From a virus: a DNA stretch of 34,075 nt. Every line of letters begins with the position of its first letter. Within the stretch, counting starts at the first letter, position 1. The notes below the pieces were generated by a model. The model was given only the letters and a program-made list of their open reading frames with translations. It was not told the origin of the DNA and ran no database searches. The stretch covers positions 1-34,075 of the IMG/VR virus record IMGVR_UViG_3300034522_000096; one strand, written 5' to 3'. The position numbers and the translations under genes were made by a program. Positions 22,514-29,096 of the stretch are shown here, in pieces.

Positions 22514-23127
22514 GGTTGCGCGTTGTCGTTGAGATGGTCGATCAAGTGCTGGAATCGCTTGCGATCCTGGGCGCAGGATTGAGCGTTCTCGGCATGATTG
22601 GCCCAGGCATCGTCGAGGGTGAGACCTGAGTCTTGGGCACAAGTGGCTTCGGTGCCTTCGGAGGGATCAGCAGTGCCGCAGGCACCAACGGCCTGGTCCT
22701 GGCTTGTGAGGGCACCGTTCCACATGCGGACAGCAGCGAGAGTGAGGCTAGGGCTGCTATGGACAGCAGCGTCAGCCTCCACACTCGCTTGCGATGCACA
22801 AGCCCCATGTGGCGCAGTGGCCACCACAGCAGGTACTGTGCGAGGGACCACAAGAGGCACGCGGCTACGAAGCTGGCTGTAAGTGGCGGAAAGTTCGGCA
22901 TAGCGTTCCTCTTGCTCCAAGTGTTCGCGCAGATAGTTGCCTGCGGCGTTGTCTGCACGGCGGTTGGCGATCTCCAGCTCTTGTGCAGCCTTCTGATTGG
23001 CTTTGGCTTGGCGGGCTACCCAGGCGTTGTCCGTGGCGGTGTGGCCCCACCAATAGCCACCGCCAACCAAGCCGAGCACGATGAAAAGCACCAGCCAGCT
23101 GCGTGCGTTGTTGATCAGACCAATCAT
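22510..23127 (-). CDS. Rz-like inner-membrane spanin
   Basis: This 205-aa protein has an N-terminal membrane anchor (about residues 10-28, SWLVLFIVLGLVGGGYWWG) followed by a periplasmic coiled coil (about 38-90, AKANQKAAQELEIANRRAD). This is the design of Rz i-spanins, which join an outer-membrane lipoprotein to fuse the two membranes at lysis. The C-terminal half has several cysteines and is longer than in lambda Rz (153 aa). Its sequence there is forced to share DNA with the nested Rz1. It overlaps its neighbours by ATGA on both sides. Confidence 0.85.
   Translation of the reverse strand: MIGLINNARSWLVLFIVLGLVGGGYWWGHTATDNAWVARQAKANQKAAQELEIANRRADNAAGNYLREHLEQEERYAELSATYSQLRSRVPLVVPRTVPAVVATAPHGACASQASVEADAAVHSSPSLTLAAVRMWNGALTSQDQAVGACGTADPSEGTEATCAQDSGLTLDDAWANHAENAQSCAQDRKRFQHLIDHLNDNAQP
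22542..22808 (-). CDS. Rz1-like outer-membrane spanin lipoprotein, nested in Rz
   Basis: This 88-aa ORF lies wholly inside the Rz gene in another frame. From the ATG at 22806-22808 it encodes a lipoprotein signal: basic HRKR, a hydrophobic core, and the lipobox LLSAC with the lipidated Cys at residue 29. The mature 60 residues are Pro-rich (10 or more prolines), as in Rz1 o-spanins. A nested Rz1 within Rz is a known gene arrangement in lambda-like phages. The open frame extends upstream, but this start gives a proper signal sequence. Confidence 0.85.
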   Translation of the reverse strand: MGLVHRKRVWRLTLLSIAALASLSLLSACGTVPSQARTRPLVPAALLIPPKAPKPLVPKTQVSPSTMPGPIMPRTLNPAPRIASDSST

Positions 23128-23375
23128 TTCCAGAGCACGCCTCGTATCTGAAGCACGAACTCGTAGACCAGTTTTCCGTCGTCTTCTTCGTAGCCAAACC
23201 CATTGACGAACTCAGAAAACGAAGGCCCCATACCGGCCTTGTCCAGGTAGCGAAAGAACTGCGCGGCCGTTTCCGCGACCGACATGCGGAACTCTTCGTG
23301 CTTGCGCGCAGCCACACGCTCAGCGCGGCGCTTTTTGATGAGTTCCCACTCGTCTGGTTCGAGATAAACCTTCAT
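23124..23375 (-). CDS. Hypothetical protein in the lysis cassette
   Basis: This 83-aa soluble protein has a charged helical N-terminus (EPDEWELIKKRRAERVAARKHEEF), a middle helix (VAETAAQFFRYLDKAG) and an aromatic acidic end (FVNGFGYEEDDGKLVYEF). It has no signal or membrane segment, so it is not a holin. It overlaps both endolysin and Rz by 4 nt, so it is surely translated with the lysis genes. No family recognised. Confidence 0.7.
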   Translation of the reverse strand: MKVYLEPDEWELIKKRRAERVAARKHEEFRMSVAETAAQFFRYLDKAGMGPSFSEFVNGFGYEEDDGKLVYEFVLQIRGVLWK

Positions 23376-24016
23376 GGCTCAGTCCTCCACGTGCCGGTGG
23401 AGAAGTCATAGTTGGCGCGCAGCAAAGCCACGCCCTCTAGGCAACGGCGGCGCTCATCGAGGCGACGGTTGTAGAGGCCTTGCACAAAGCGGTATTCCCA
23501 CTGGCCCTGCGCGTTCTTGCGCCCGGTCTTGGTGTAGCTCCAAACGGGCTGGCCGTCTGGACCATGGGCCAGGGCATTGCAGGCTTGCTCGTACTCCTGT
23601 CGATTGAGGTGCCCCATAGCGCGGCTGGCGCAAGTGTTGGGCTCACCGAAGTTGTGCCCATGGCTGGAGAACGAATCGAGGATGGGCTGAGTGACGGGCA
23701 CACGGATGCAGTCCAACACCCGCGCCTGGCCATGCTGGGCCACTTGGCTGCCCACAGCCATACATTGCGCATCGGACCAGTAATCGCCCAGCACCACGGG
23801 CACTGGGCTAACTGACTTGGTCAGGCCCAGGCACGCCGTGGGCAGGCCACCCGCAAGCTGGTCTGCATAGACCCGGTTTTTAAAACCCGGTGTGCCGTCA
23901 GCCCTTGCCGGGCCGTCTTCATAGCTGGAGAGGTAGCCGACATACGCCGAGCTGCCCAGCACCAGCGGGATGCCGAAGCGGACAACGGTTTTGCCAAGAG
24001 AAAAGCTGTTTGCCAT
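23372..24016 (-). CDS. Endolysin, lysozyme-like (GH24-type) with possible SAR domain
   Basis: This 214-aa protein is lysozyme-like. It has a candidate catalytic triad E33, D52 and T60, the last in GGLPTACLGLT, which resembles the GxPTxCxG(x)T motif of phage GH24 lysozymes. Later segments (FSSHGHNFGEPNTCASRAMG, LYNRRLDERRRCL) match the family. Residues about 14-29 are a weakly hydrophobic, Gly/Ser/Ala-rich segment typical of signal-arrest-release endolysins exported by Sec. Six cysteines could give disulfide control. Spacing between the E, D and T is wider than in T4-type enzymes. It is the first gene of the first late block; the ribosome site is weak and a GC hairpin (24019-24035) precedes the start. 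Confidence 0.8.
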   Translation of the reverse strand: MANSFSLGKTVVRFGIPLVLGSSAYVGYLSSYEDGPARADGTPGFKNRVYADQLAGGLPTACLGLTKSVSPVPVVLGDYWSDAQCMAVGSQVAQHGQARVLDCIRVPVTQPILDSFSSHGHNFGEPNTCASRAMGHLNRQEYEQACNALAHGPDGQPVWSYTKTGRKNAQGQWEYRFVQGLYNRRLDERRRCLEGVALLRANYDFSTGTWRTEP

Positions 24017-24018
24017 GG

Positions 24019-24035
24019 CCCCGACTTTCGCGGGG
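24019..24035. other. Hairpin at the endolysin start
   Basis: CCCCG (24019-24023) pairs with CGGGG (24031-24035) 3 nt upstream of the endolysin ATG. Read leftward, it would sit over the ribosome-binding site of the lysis mRNA. It may lower endolysin translation or be part of the late promoter region. There is no T-run. Confidence 0.4.
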
Positions 24036-24043
24036 TAGGCACC

Positions 24044-24073
24044 AACAAAAAAGGCCCGCAGATGCTGGCCTGA
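24044..24073 (-). terminator. Rho-independent terminator of the lysogeny operon
   Basis: Read leftward, AGGCC-N10-GGCCT (24071-24067 and 24056-24052) is followed by a T-run (24052-24047, TTTTTT), a standard intrinsic terminator. It lies after the repressor operon and before the endolysin gene, insulating late genes from transcription in the lysogen. Loop, stem core and flanks are nearly the same as at 16941-16970. Confidence 0.8.
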
Positions 24074-24104
24074 TATTCAAAAATGATGACGTTTGACAGT
24101 AACA

Positions 24105-24120
24105 CGGGCCTGCTGGCCCG
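24105..24120. other. GC hairpin between lysogeny operon and late genes
   Basis: CGGGCC-tgct-GGCCCG is a perfect 6-bp stem in the gap between the exported-protein gene (ends 24138) and the terminator. It lacks a T-run. It could be a dyad for the late activator or a second, weak terminator element. Leftward, a TTGACC hexamer (24125-24120) abuts it but no good -10 follows, as might be expected of an activator-dependent promoter. Confidence 0.35.
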
Positions 24121-24137
24121 GTCAAATGTCCGCAAAG

Positions 24138-24485
24138 TCAGCCACCGGGCGTGATCAACTGCTTTCCATCAATCACAAGAAGTTTGATATTTCCGGATTT
24201 TTCATCGACTACGCACATAGCGATAACTGCCACCTCAAGTCCGAGTCCATTTTTCAGACGAACCATACGGGAGTTACCGTTCCAAAGGTAGCGCCAGTCA
24301 ACTCCTCCGCGCATCGCTCCAACATCAGGTATTACAGCAGTCTCCGGGTCACGTGCTGTTTGACGAATCGCGTTCTGACAAGTCCGTAAAGCATTTTCAT
24401 TGCTAACGTTTTTTCCTTGAGAAAAAACTGAAGCAGACAAGATAAGAGATATTACAAATGCTAAGAATAATTTTATTAATTTCAC
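24138..24485 (-). CDS. Small exported (Sec signal) protein in the lysogeny operon
   Basis: This 115-aa protein has a clear signal peptide: KLIKLF, a hydrophobic core LAFVISLILSA, and a likely cleavage after SVFS (about residue 22). The mature part has two cysteines (C36, C91) that could form a disulfide, a GGVDWRYLWNG segment and a KNGLGLEVAVIAMC segment. It is thus probably periplasmic. The DNA is AT-rich like the rest of this operon and unlike the late genes. It lies 23 nt after the 201-aa gene and before the operon terminator, so it should be made in the lysogen with the repressor. That suggests a lysogenic-conversion role; no family recognised. Confidence 0.75.
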   Translation of the reverse strand: MKLIKLFLAFVISLILSASVFSQGKNVSNENALRTCQNAIRQTARDPETAVIPDVGAMRGGVDWRYLWNGNSRMVRLKNGLGLEVAVIAMCVVDEKSGNIKLLVIDGKQLITPGG

Positions 24486-24508
24486 TGTTCCCTCATTTTT
24501 TATGACTA

Positions 24509-25114
24509 CTAATTCTTCTTCCTCATGACATATGCATATGTCCTCTGAAGCTGTGCTGTAGATAGTTCAGTTAGAGAATTTAAGCCAAAGTATTTATTTA
24601 TATAGGGAACATAGGCCCTATCGTCACCTAACTGATTTTTGCATCTAGTCTTAATGCTTCTTATTCTCGACAAGCGCCAATCATCATCTTTTGATGAAGC
24701 AGATGGCATTGCTCGAAGCATTACCATTTGTTTTTTTATAAAACCTACTACGGCAGTATATTTTTCAGACTCAATCTCTCGATATGACGCTGCTGAACCC
24801 TTCGAATTAATCATCCGCCAAGCTGACTGAATGGTTAATGGTTTCTTCTTTATTGAATTGTGTAATTTCACCCATTCGTGACAGAGATTAAATATAACGC
24901 CACATTGCTCCGAATTTATAGGATTTAAAACGGGCGTTACGACCTTCCGTCTTTTGGTTATGTTATTAACGTGAACAGTTACTGGTCCACAAGCTCCAAT
25001 AATGTTTGTGCCACCGACTATTGAGTGAATTTCAATATTTGGTTTAGAAATATTGCGTCCAGCAACATCCCCGCCAACATTGTCGACGACCAACCGTAGT
25101 TTTCTACCGGTCAC
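24509..25114 (-). CDS. Repressor-linked protein sharing the NVGGDVAGR motif
   Basis: This 201-aa protein starts GTG at 25112-25114, overlapping the repressor stop (GTGA). Its N-terminus (residues 8-22) carries LVVDNVGGDVAGRNIS, nearly the same as the C-terminal INIKGNVGGDVAGRDIKK of the repressor. A Gly/Val/Asn-rich beta-like stretch follows (to about 55). The rest is helical and basic (EWVKLHNSIKKKPLTIQSAW, YINKYFGLNSLTELSTAQLQ). The C-terminal pattern is faintly like ORF6C domains of phage antirepressors, but this is weak. Shared motif and translational overlap suggest it associates with, or modulates, the repressor. AT-rich codon use sets it apart from the late genes. Confidence 0.75.
   Translation of the reverse strand: MTGRKLRLVVDNVGGDVAGRNISKPNIEIHSIVGGTNIIGACGPVTVHVNNITKRRKVVTPVLNPINSEQCGVIFNLCHEWVKLHNSIKKKPLTIQSAWRMINSKGSAASYREIESEKYTAVVGFIKKQMVMLRAMPSASSKDDDWRLSRIRSIKTRCKNQLGDDRAYVPYINKYFGLNSLTELSTAQLQRTYAYVMRKKN
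25058..25082. repeat. 25-bp imperfect repeat, copy in the 201-aa gene
   Basis: This segment matches 25141-25165 at 22 of 25 bases. It encodes the NVGGDVAG motif at the start of the 201-aa gene. The copies are 83 bp apart, which is out of frame, but each falls in the right frame of its own gene. This suggests DNA duplication across the gene junction or strong selection for the motif. Confidence 0.7.
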
Positions 25115-25443
25115 TTCTGTGCTCTCTTTTTTATATCTCTTCCAGCAACGTCACCCCCAACATTGCCTTTGATATTGATCTGCACACCGCCATCACCGGC
25201 GCTCTGGACAAAGTCATCCATGCCCATCAAAAGCTTGTTGATGTCAACCCGGAATCTTTCATGCAGTGCTCTTAGATATAGAGCATCTGGTAAGCGCTTC
25301 GCTCTCTCAATACGCGATTGAGTCGGTTGGCTAACACCCATGAGCGAAGCGAACGCTTCCATTGAAAGCCCCGTCTCTGAACGTATCCGAAGGATGCGCG
25401 ACGCCAACTGCAAGTCGCCATAGTCCTTCTCACTTGATTCCAC
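25111..25443 (-). CDS. XRE-family phage repressor (Mu c-like role)
   Basis: This 110-aa protein has an XRE helix-turn-helix (about residues 13-70, LASRILRIRSETGLSMEAFASLMGVSQPTQSRIERAKRLP). It has a short C-terminal tail with GNVGGDVAGRDI (93-104) and no S24 protease domain, so RecA-type self-cleavage is not expected. It is divergent from the early operon, as a lysogeny repressor should be. The frame is open back to 25557, but that would overlap the divergent Ner-like start. I prefer the GTG at 25441-25443, with AAGGGGG 7 nt upstream and both operators outside the gene; ATG at 25480-25482 is an alternative with a poor ribosome site. Confidence 0.75.
   Translation of the reverse strand: MESSEKDYGDLQLASRILRIRSETGLSMEAFASLMGVSQPTQSRIERAKRLPDALYLRALHERFRVDINKLLMGMDDFVQSAGDGGVQINIKGNVGGDVAGRDIKKRAQK
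25141..25165. repeat. 25-bp imperfect repeat, copy in the repressor gene
   Basis: This is the partner of 25058-25082 (22 of 25 bases identical), encoding the NVGGDVAG motif near the repressor C-terminus. Confidence 0.7.
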
Positions 25444-25458
25444 CAAACATCCCCCTTC

Positions 25459-25472
25459 ATTCCAGTCGGAAT
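25459..25472. promoter_or_regulatory. Operator-like dyad 1 (ATTCC-N4-GGAAT)
   Basis: ATTCC-AGTC-GGAAT is a 5-bp inverted repeat with a 4-nt spacer. It lies in the switch region just upstream of the preferred repressor start. An identical arm/spacer layout recurs at 25485-25498. These are the best candidates for repressor and/or Ner binding sites. Confidence 0.7.
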
Positions 25473-25484
25473 AAACATTCATCC

Positions 25485-25498
25485 ATTCCAAATGGAAT
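25485..25498. promoter_or_regulatory. Operator-like dyad 2 (ATTCC-N4-GGAAT)
   Basis: ATTCC-AAAT-GGAAT is the second copy, centred 26 bp from the first. On the leftward strand both copies read TATTCC-N3-TGGAATG, so identity extends beyond the arms. Between the divergent repressor and Ner-like genes, two sites could allow cooperative control of both promoters. No clear -35/-10 boxes could be assigned. Confidence 0.7.
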
Positions 25499-25538
25499 AG
25501 ACTGTCCTCATGCAACACATCGTATCTCACCTTATCCC

Positions 25539-25808
25539 ATGACAGCACAAAGAACACCCGAGAAGGTCAAAGAAGAATTCTCAGCGGCAGGCATCTCCAT
25601 CAGAGAGTGGGCCAGCGCGCATGGATTCAGCTATGAGGTAGCAAAGTCAGTGCTTTCTGGTCGCATTGCCGGCAAGCGCGGAGAGGCTCATCGGATTGCA
25701 CTCGCGTTGGGTCTGAAGACGGGAAGCATCGTGGAGCCATCCCAATTCATGCCACCACCACCAAAGCAAAAGCGTCGCTTCGCTGCAATTAAGGGTGGGC
25801 TTGCATGA
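25539..25808 (+). CDS. Ner/Cro-like DNA-binding protein
   Basis: This 89-aa protein has a helix-turn-helix-type core (about residues 6-60): TPEKVKEEFSAAGISIREWA, then AHGFSYEVAKSVLSGRIAGK and RGEAHRIALALGLK. It ends in a Pro/Lys-rich tail. It is the first early gene and faces away from the repressor, the position of ner in Mu, whose product turns down repressor and early transcription. The ATG at 25539-25541 is chosen because the upstream frame runs through the operators and the repressor 5' end. It overlaps the next gene by ATGA. Confidence 0.8.
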   Translation: MTAQRTPEKVKEEFSAAGISIREWASAHGFSYEVAKSVLSGRIAGKRGEAHRIALALGLKTGSIVEPSQFMPPPPKQKRRFAAIKGGLA

Positions 25809-26125
25809 CTAGTAAGCCACGCCTTAAACGAGGTATTTCCGGGGACTTGACTGTTATAGCCACGGCCGACTCTACGCAAAGCGTATTGCTGGCGCGTGGG
25901 CTCATCAAGGCCCATTACGGTAGCTTGGGGCACTTCGCGCAGGTGTTCAAACTGCCTTATGGCGCAGTTTGTGAAGCCACAAATCCTAAGAAAGAACGGC
26001 TGAGCGCACGACGCGCAGGAAACGTTGCTCTTGTACGGCGAATTCTTGGCCTTCGATCTGAGCCTACGGCACTAGCTACCAGCATTGCGGATGCAATCGC
26101 TAGAAAGCAAGGGGCTCGCACATGA
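25805..26125 (+). CDS. HTH-like early protein before transposase
   Basis: This 106-aa basic protein contains a possible DNA-binding helix pair: GSLGHFAQVFKLPYGAVCEA followed by RLSARRAGNVALVRRILGL. The N-terminus is a short basic segment. It overlaps both the Ner-like gene and the transposase gene by ATGA, so the three are one translational unit. It may be a second regulator or a transposition accessory factor. No family recognised with confidence. Confidence 0.65.
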   Translation: MTSKPRLKRGISGDLTVIATADSTQSVLLARGLIKAHYGSLGHFAQVFKLPYGAVCEATNPKKERLSARRAGNVALVRRILGLRSEPTALATSIADAIARKQGART

Positions 26126-28299
26126 AATGGCTCACCGCACGCGAGATAGCGGGCTTGCCGGGCATGCCATCGTCAGAGCGTCGGACTCGTGACTGGCTGA
26201 ACCGCGCACGAATAGATTCTCGTGCTCGGCAAGGCCGCGAAGGCGGCGGTGGCATGGAGTACGACTGCAGCGCACTGCCCGAAGAAACCCGCGCCGCTAT
26301 TGCCGCACGCCAGATCACCGCTGCAGGCTCTGTCGCCCTGGCATCGAGTGAGGCTGCACCTGTGCGCTCATTCGCACCTGTCATGGCTCAACCAGGCGCA
26401 CTGCAACCGGCAGCGCGTCGCCAGCCAAGCCTGGCAGACAAGGCTGTGGCAGATGCACGGGTGCGCCTGGTCACTATGGTGCAAGAGCTGGTCCCGCTGG
26501 AGGGGGTCAAGCGCGCCTGCGTTCTTCTGGCCGCCAAGCTGGTCACTGGCGAAGCTGGCCAGGAAGCACTCGCCATCGCCCGCACTGCCAACCAGCGCGC
26601 ACGGGGTGACATGGTCAGCGCCCGCACTCTGGAGCGCTGGATGAGCCAGCACCGCGAAAGCGGATGGTGGGGCTTGCTGCCCGCAGAGACCGAGCAACGG
26701 ATCACACACATTGCGGACGACGTGGCAGCCGTGCTGGGCCTGTACCACAGCAAGGATGCGCGTTTTCGCAAGCTCAGCGCTGCAGCCCAAGAGGTCACCC
26801 GCATGCAGGGCCGTGACTATGACAGCTGGACTGCGCTGTACGACCGCGCCCGCCGCGCCTTGGCAAAGGTCGGACGCTCGGCACAAGCCAGCGTTGCCTT
26901 GATCAAGGCCCGCCACTCTGGCGCTCAACGCGACGCCAAGCTGCCATTCAAGCGCCGTGACACGACGATGCTTGCACCCATGGATGTGTGGGTCATTGAT
27001 GGCCACACGTTTAAAGCCAAGGTGCGCCACCCTGACCACGGTGCCCCGTTTGCCCCAGAGCTGACGGTGGTGCTTGATGCTGCGACACGTTTGATCGTCG
27101 GCTGGTCGGTCAACCTCTCGGAGAGCGTGATCGCGGTGGGCGATGCGCTGCGCCACGCAGTGGGCCAGCACGGCATTCCGGCCATTCTTTATAGCGACAA
27201 CGGTTCAGGTGAGACAGCCAAATCGATGGACTGCCCCATTGATGGTTTCTGCGCTCGCCTGGGCATTGACCACCGCCTGGGCCTGCCCGGTAAGCCTCAG
27301 GGTCACGGGATCATTGAGCGCAGCTGGCAAACCCATGCGATTAATGCCGCGCGCAAGTTTGGCAGCTACCAGGGCAAGGATGTGGATGGCGGAGCATTCC
27401 GCAAAGTGGCTGCCGAGCTGGTTAAAGAGCAGCGTGCGATCAAGCGTGCTGAGCAAACCGGCCAGGTCATCAAGTTGTCCACCAAGGCCCCGACTTGGCA
27501 GCAGTTTATCGATGGCATTGAGGTGATGGTGCAGGAATACAACCTGCAACACCGCCATAGAAGTTTGCCCAAGCGCACGGACGGCAAGCGCATGACTCCG
27601 GCCGAGGCCTGGGCGGCCAGCTTCGACGTCAGCCTGCAGCACAAGCCCTCGGCGCTAGAGCTGCGCATGCTGTTCATGCCCAGCGTCATCCGCACGGCAA
27701 AGCGCGGCGAAGTGGTGTTCTTCAACCAGCACTACCAGGCCCCGGATTTGATGCGTCGTGACATCGATGGTCGCGAGGTGAGCGTGCGCTACGACATTCA
27801 CGACCCGAACTTTGTGCTGGTTTACACGCTGTCGGGAGAGTTTGTCTGCGAGGCCAAGTGGAACGCCAACCGCATCGACTTCTTCCCGAAGCCGGTGATT
27901 CAGATGGCGCGCGAGCAGCGCGTGGCCGCTGCCGTCAAACGTCGCGAGCAGCAGATCGAAACAGCGCTGCGCGAGCTGGACACACCTGTGGATGCCGGCG
28001 CAGGCCGGGTGCTGTCCGCCCCTGAAGCAGTTGTAGTGCTGCCCGCGGTGATGGATGTGGCCGCAACCCTTGTGCCTGTGGCTGCAGAGCTTGCGCGCCC
28101 CGCGTTTTTTGACACCCCAAGCGAGCGCTACGAATGGTTGATGCGCAACCGTGAGCAATGGACCGACAGCGACTCGACCTGGCTGCAGACCTATGTGATC
28201 AGCGACAGCTATGTCGATCTGCGCGAGTACTTCGAGAGCCGGGGATTGGGATGGGACGGCTCCGACGCTGATGCCAGCACTTTTAAGAAAGCTCTGTAA
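26122..28299 (+). CDS. Mu-type DDE transposase A
   Basis: This 725-aa protein is a MuA-like transposase, slightly longer than MuA (663). An N-terminal Mu-type HTH is at about residues 1-65 (TAREIAGLPGMPSSERRTRDWL). End-binding subdomains span about 100-280. The catalytic core holds D293 (VIDGH), D359 (YSDNG) and E399 (GHGIIER), the DDE triad that cuts phage ends and joins them to target DNA. A MuA-type C-terminal beta-barrel (about 555-610) and an activating tail follow. The final ~60 residues should contact MuB and ClpX in Mu. It overlaps the previous gene by ATGA. It defines the element as a transposable phage that integrates and replicates by transposition. Confidence 0.96.
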   Translation: MKWLTAREIAGLPGMPSSERRTRDWLNRARIDSRARQGREGGGGMEYDCSALPEETRAAIAARQITAAGSVALASSEAAPVRSFAPVMAQPGALQPAARRQPSLADKAVADARVRLVTMVQELVPLEGVKRACVLLAAKLVTGEAGQEALAIARTANQRARGDMVSARTLERWMSQHRESGWWGLLPAETEQRITHIADDVAAVLGLYHSKDARFRKLSAAAQEVTRMQGRDYDSWTALYDRARRALAKVGRSAQASVALIKARHSGAQRDAKLPFKRRDTTMLAPMDVWVIDGHTFKAKVRHPDHGAPFAPELTVVLDAATRLIVGWSVNLSESVIAVGDALRHAVGQHGIPAILYSDNGSGETAKSMDCPIDGFCARLGIDHRLGLPGKPQGHGIIERSWQTHAINAARKFGSYQGKDVDGGAFRKVAAELVKEQRAIKRAEQTGQVIKLSTKAPTWQQFIDGIEVMVQEYNLQHRHRSLPKRTDGKRMTPAEAWAASFDVSLQHKPSALELRMLFMPSVIRTAKRGEVVFFNQHYQAPDLMRRDIDGREVSVRYDIHDPNFVLVYTLSGEFVCEAKWNANRIDFFPKPVIQMAREQRVAAAVKRREQQIETALRELDTPVDAGAGRVLSAPEAVVVLPAVMDVAATLVPVAAELARPAFFDTPSERYEWLMRNREQWTDSDSTWLQTYVISDSYVDLREYFESRGLGWDGSDADASTFKKAL

Positions 28300-28357
28300 C
28301 GGCTGCCACCGCCACAGAGCTGATTTGCGAAAACACAAAACGAGAAGGAATGTAACC

Positions 28358-29095
28358 GTGAAAAAGGGATTTGTGCAAACGTCGAATTTTCGCCTGCTCA
28401 AGGAAGCAGAGAAGACGGTCGCGCGCCGTGGTGCTCGCGAAGCGAGCCTGGTGTTGGTCCAAGGTGTGTACGGCATCGGCAAGAGTGAGCTGACCGAGCG
28501 CTGGGCCAGCGAGAACGGCCATGTGTTTGTCCGTGCCCGAGAGACCTGGACCAAGCGCACGCTGCTCGATGAGATCGCCAACAACATGGGACTGTCGGTG
28601 CGCGGCTCGGCCGTGGATGTGCAAAACCGCATCATCGGCCACTTGGCTGTCAGCATGCAGTCGCTGATCATCGATGAGGCTGACCACCTGGTGGATCTGC
28701 GCAGCGCCTCCAAACTGGAGACCATCCGCGACATCAGCGACATGACCGGCACCATGGTGTTTCTGGTTGGTATGGAAAACCTGCCGGCTACGGTGCAGCG
28801 CTATGAGCACATCGCCAGCCGTGTTGCGCGCATCGTTGAGCTGCACCCGCTGTCCATTGCCGATGTGCAGGCCACATGCAAGGCAAAGTCCGATGTGACC
28901 ATCAGCCAGGCACTGCAAGAGCAGATTCATCGCGACAGCAAAGGCCGCATGCGCCTTGTGCTCAATGCGATCAGCAACATCGAGCAGTGGGCAGAAGCCA
29001 ACAGCTGGACAGCAGTGGATGTGACCCATGTGCAGGGCAAGCCCCTGTGCCCCGATTTCAGTGGCCATCAGGCCGCCAAGCGCCGGGGAGTCTGA
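28358..29095 (+). CDS. MuB-like AAA+ transposition ATPase
   Basis: This 245-aa protein is an AAA ATPase of the MuB/TniB type that captures target DNA and stimulates the transposase. Walker A GVYGIGKS is at residues 36-43 and Walker B SLIIDEAD at 102-109; a sensor-like FLVGMENLP follows at about 132-140. It is shorter than MuB (312) and lacks the N-terminal HTH part. The start is the GTG at 28358-28360, with GAAGGA 8 nt upstream; the longer open frame overlaps the end of MuA and lacks such a site. It directly follows the transposase gene. Confidence 0.92.
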   Translation: MKKGFVQTSNFRLLKEAEKTVARRGAREASLVLVQGVYGIGKSELTERWASENGHVFVRARETWTKRTLLDEIANNMGLSVRGSAVDVQNRIIGHLAVSMQSLIIDEADHLVDLRSASKLETIRDISDMTGTMVFLVGMENLPATVQRYEHIASRVARIVELHPLSIADVQATCKAKSDVTISQALQEQIHRDSKGRMRLVLNAISNIEQWAEANSWTAVDVTHVQGKPLCPDFSGHQAAKRRGV

Positions 29096-29096
29096 T

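Noticed and set aside
25111-25557. Full-length 148-aa repressor from the first in-frame ATG
   Set aside because: It would overlap the divergent Ner-like start and read through both operators; a GTG with a good ribosome site lies just after them.
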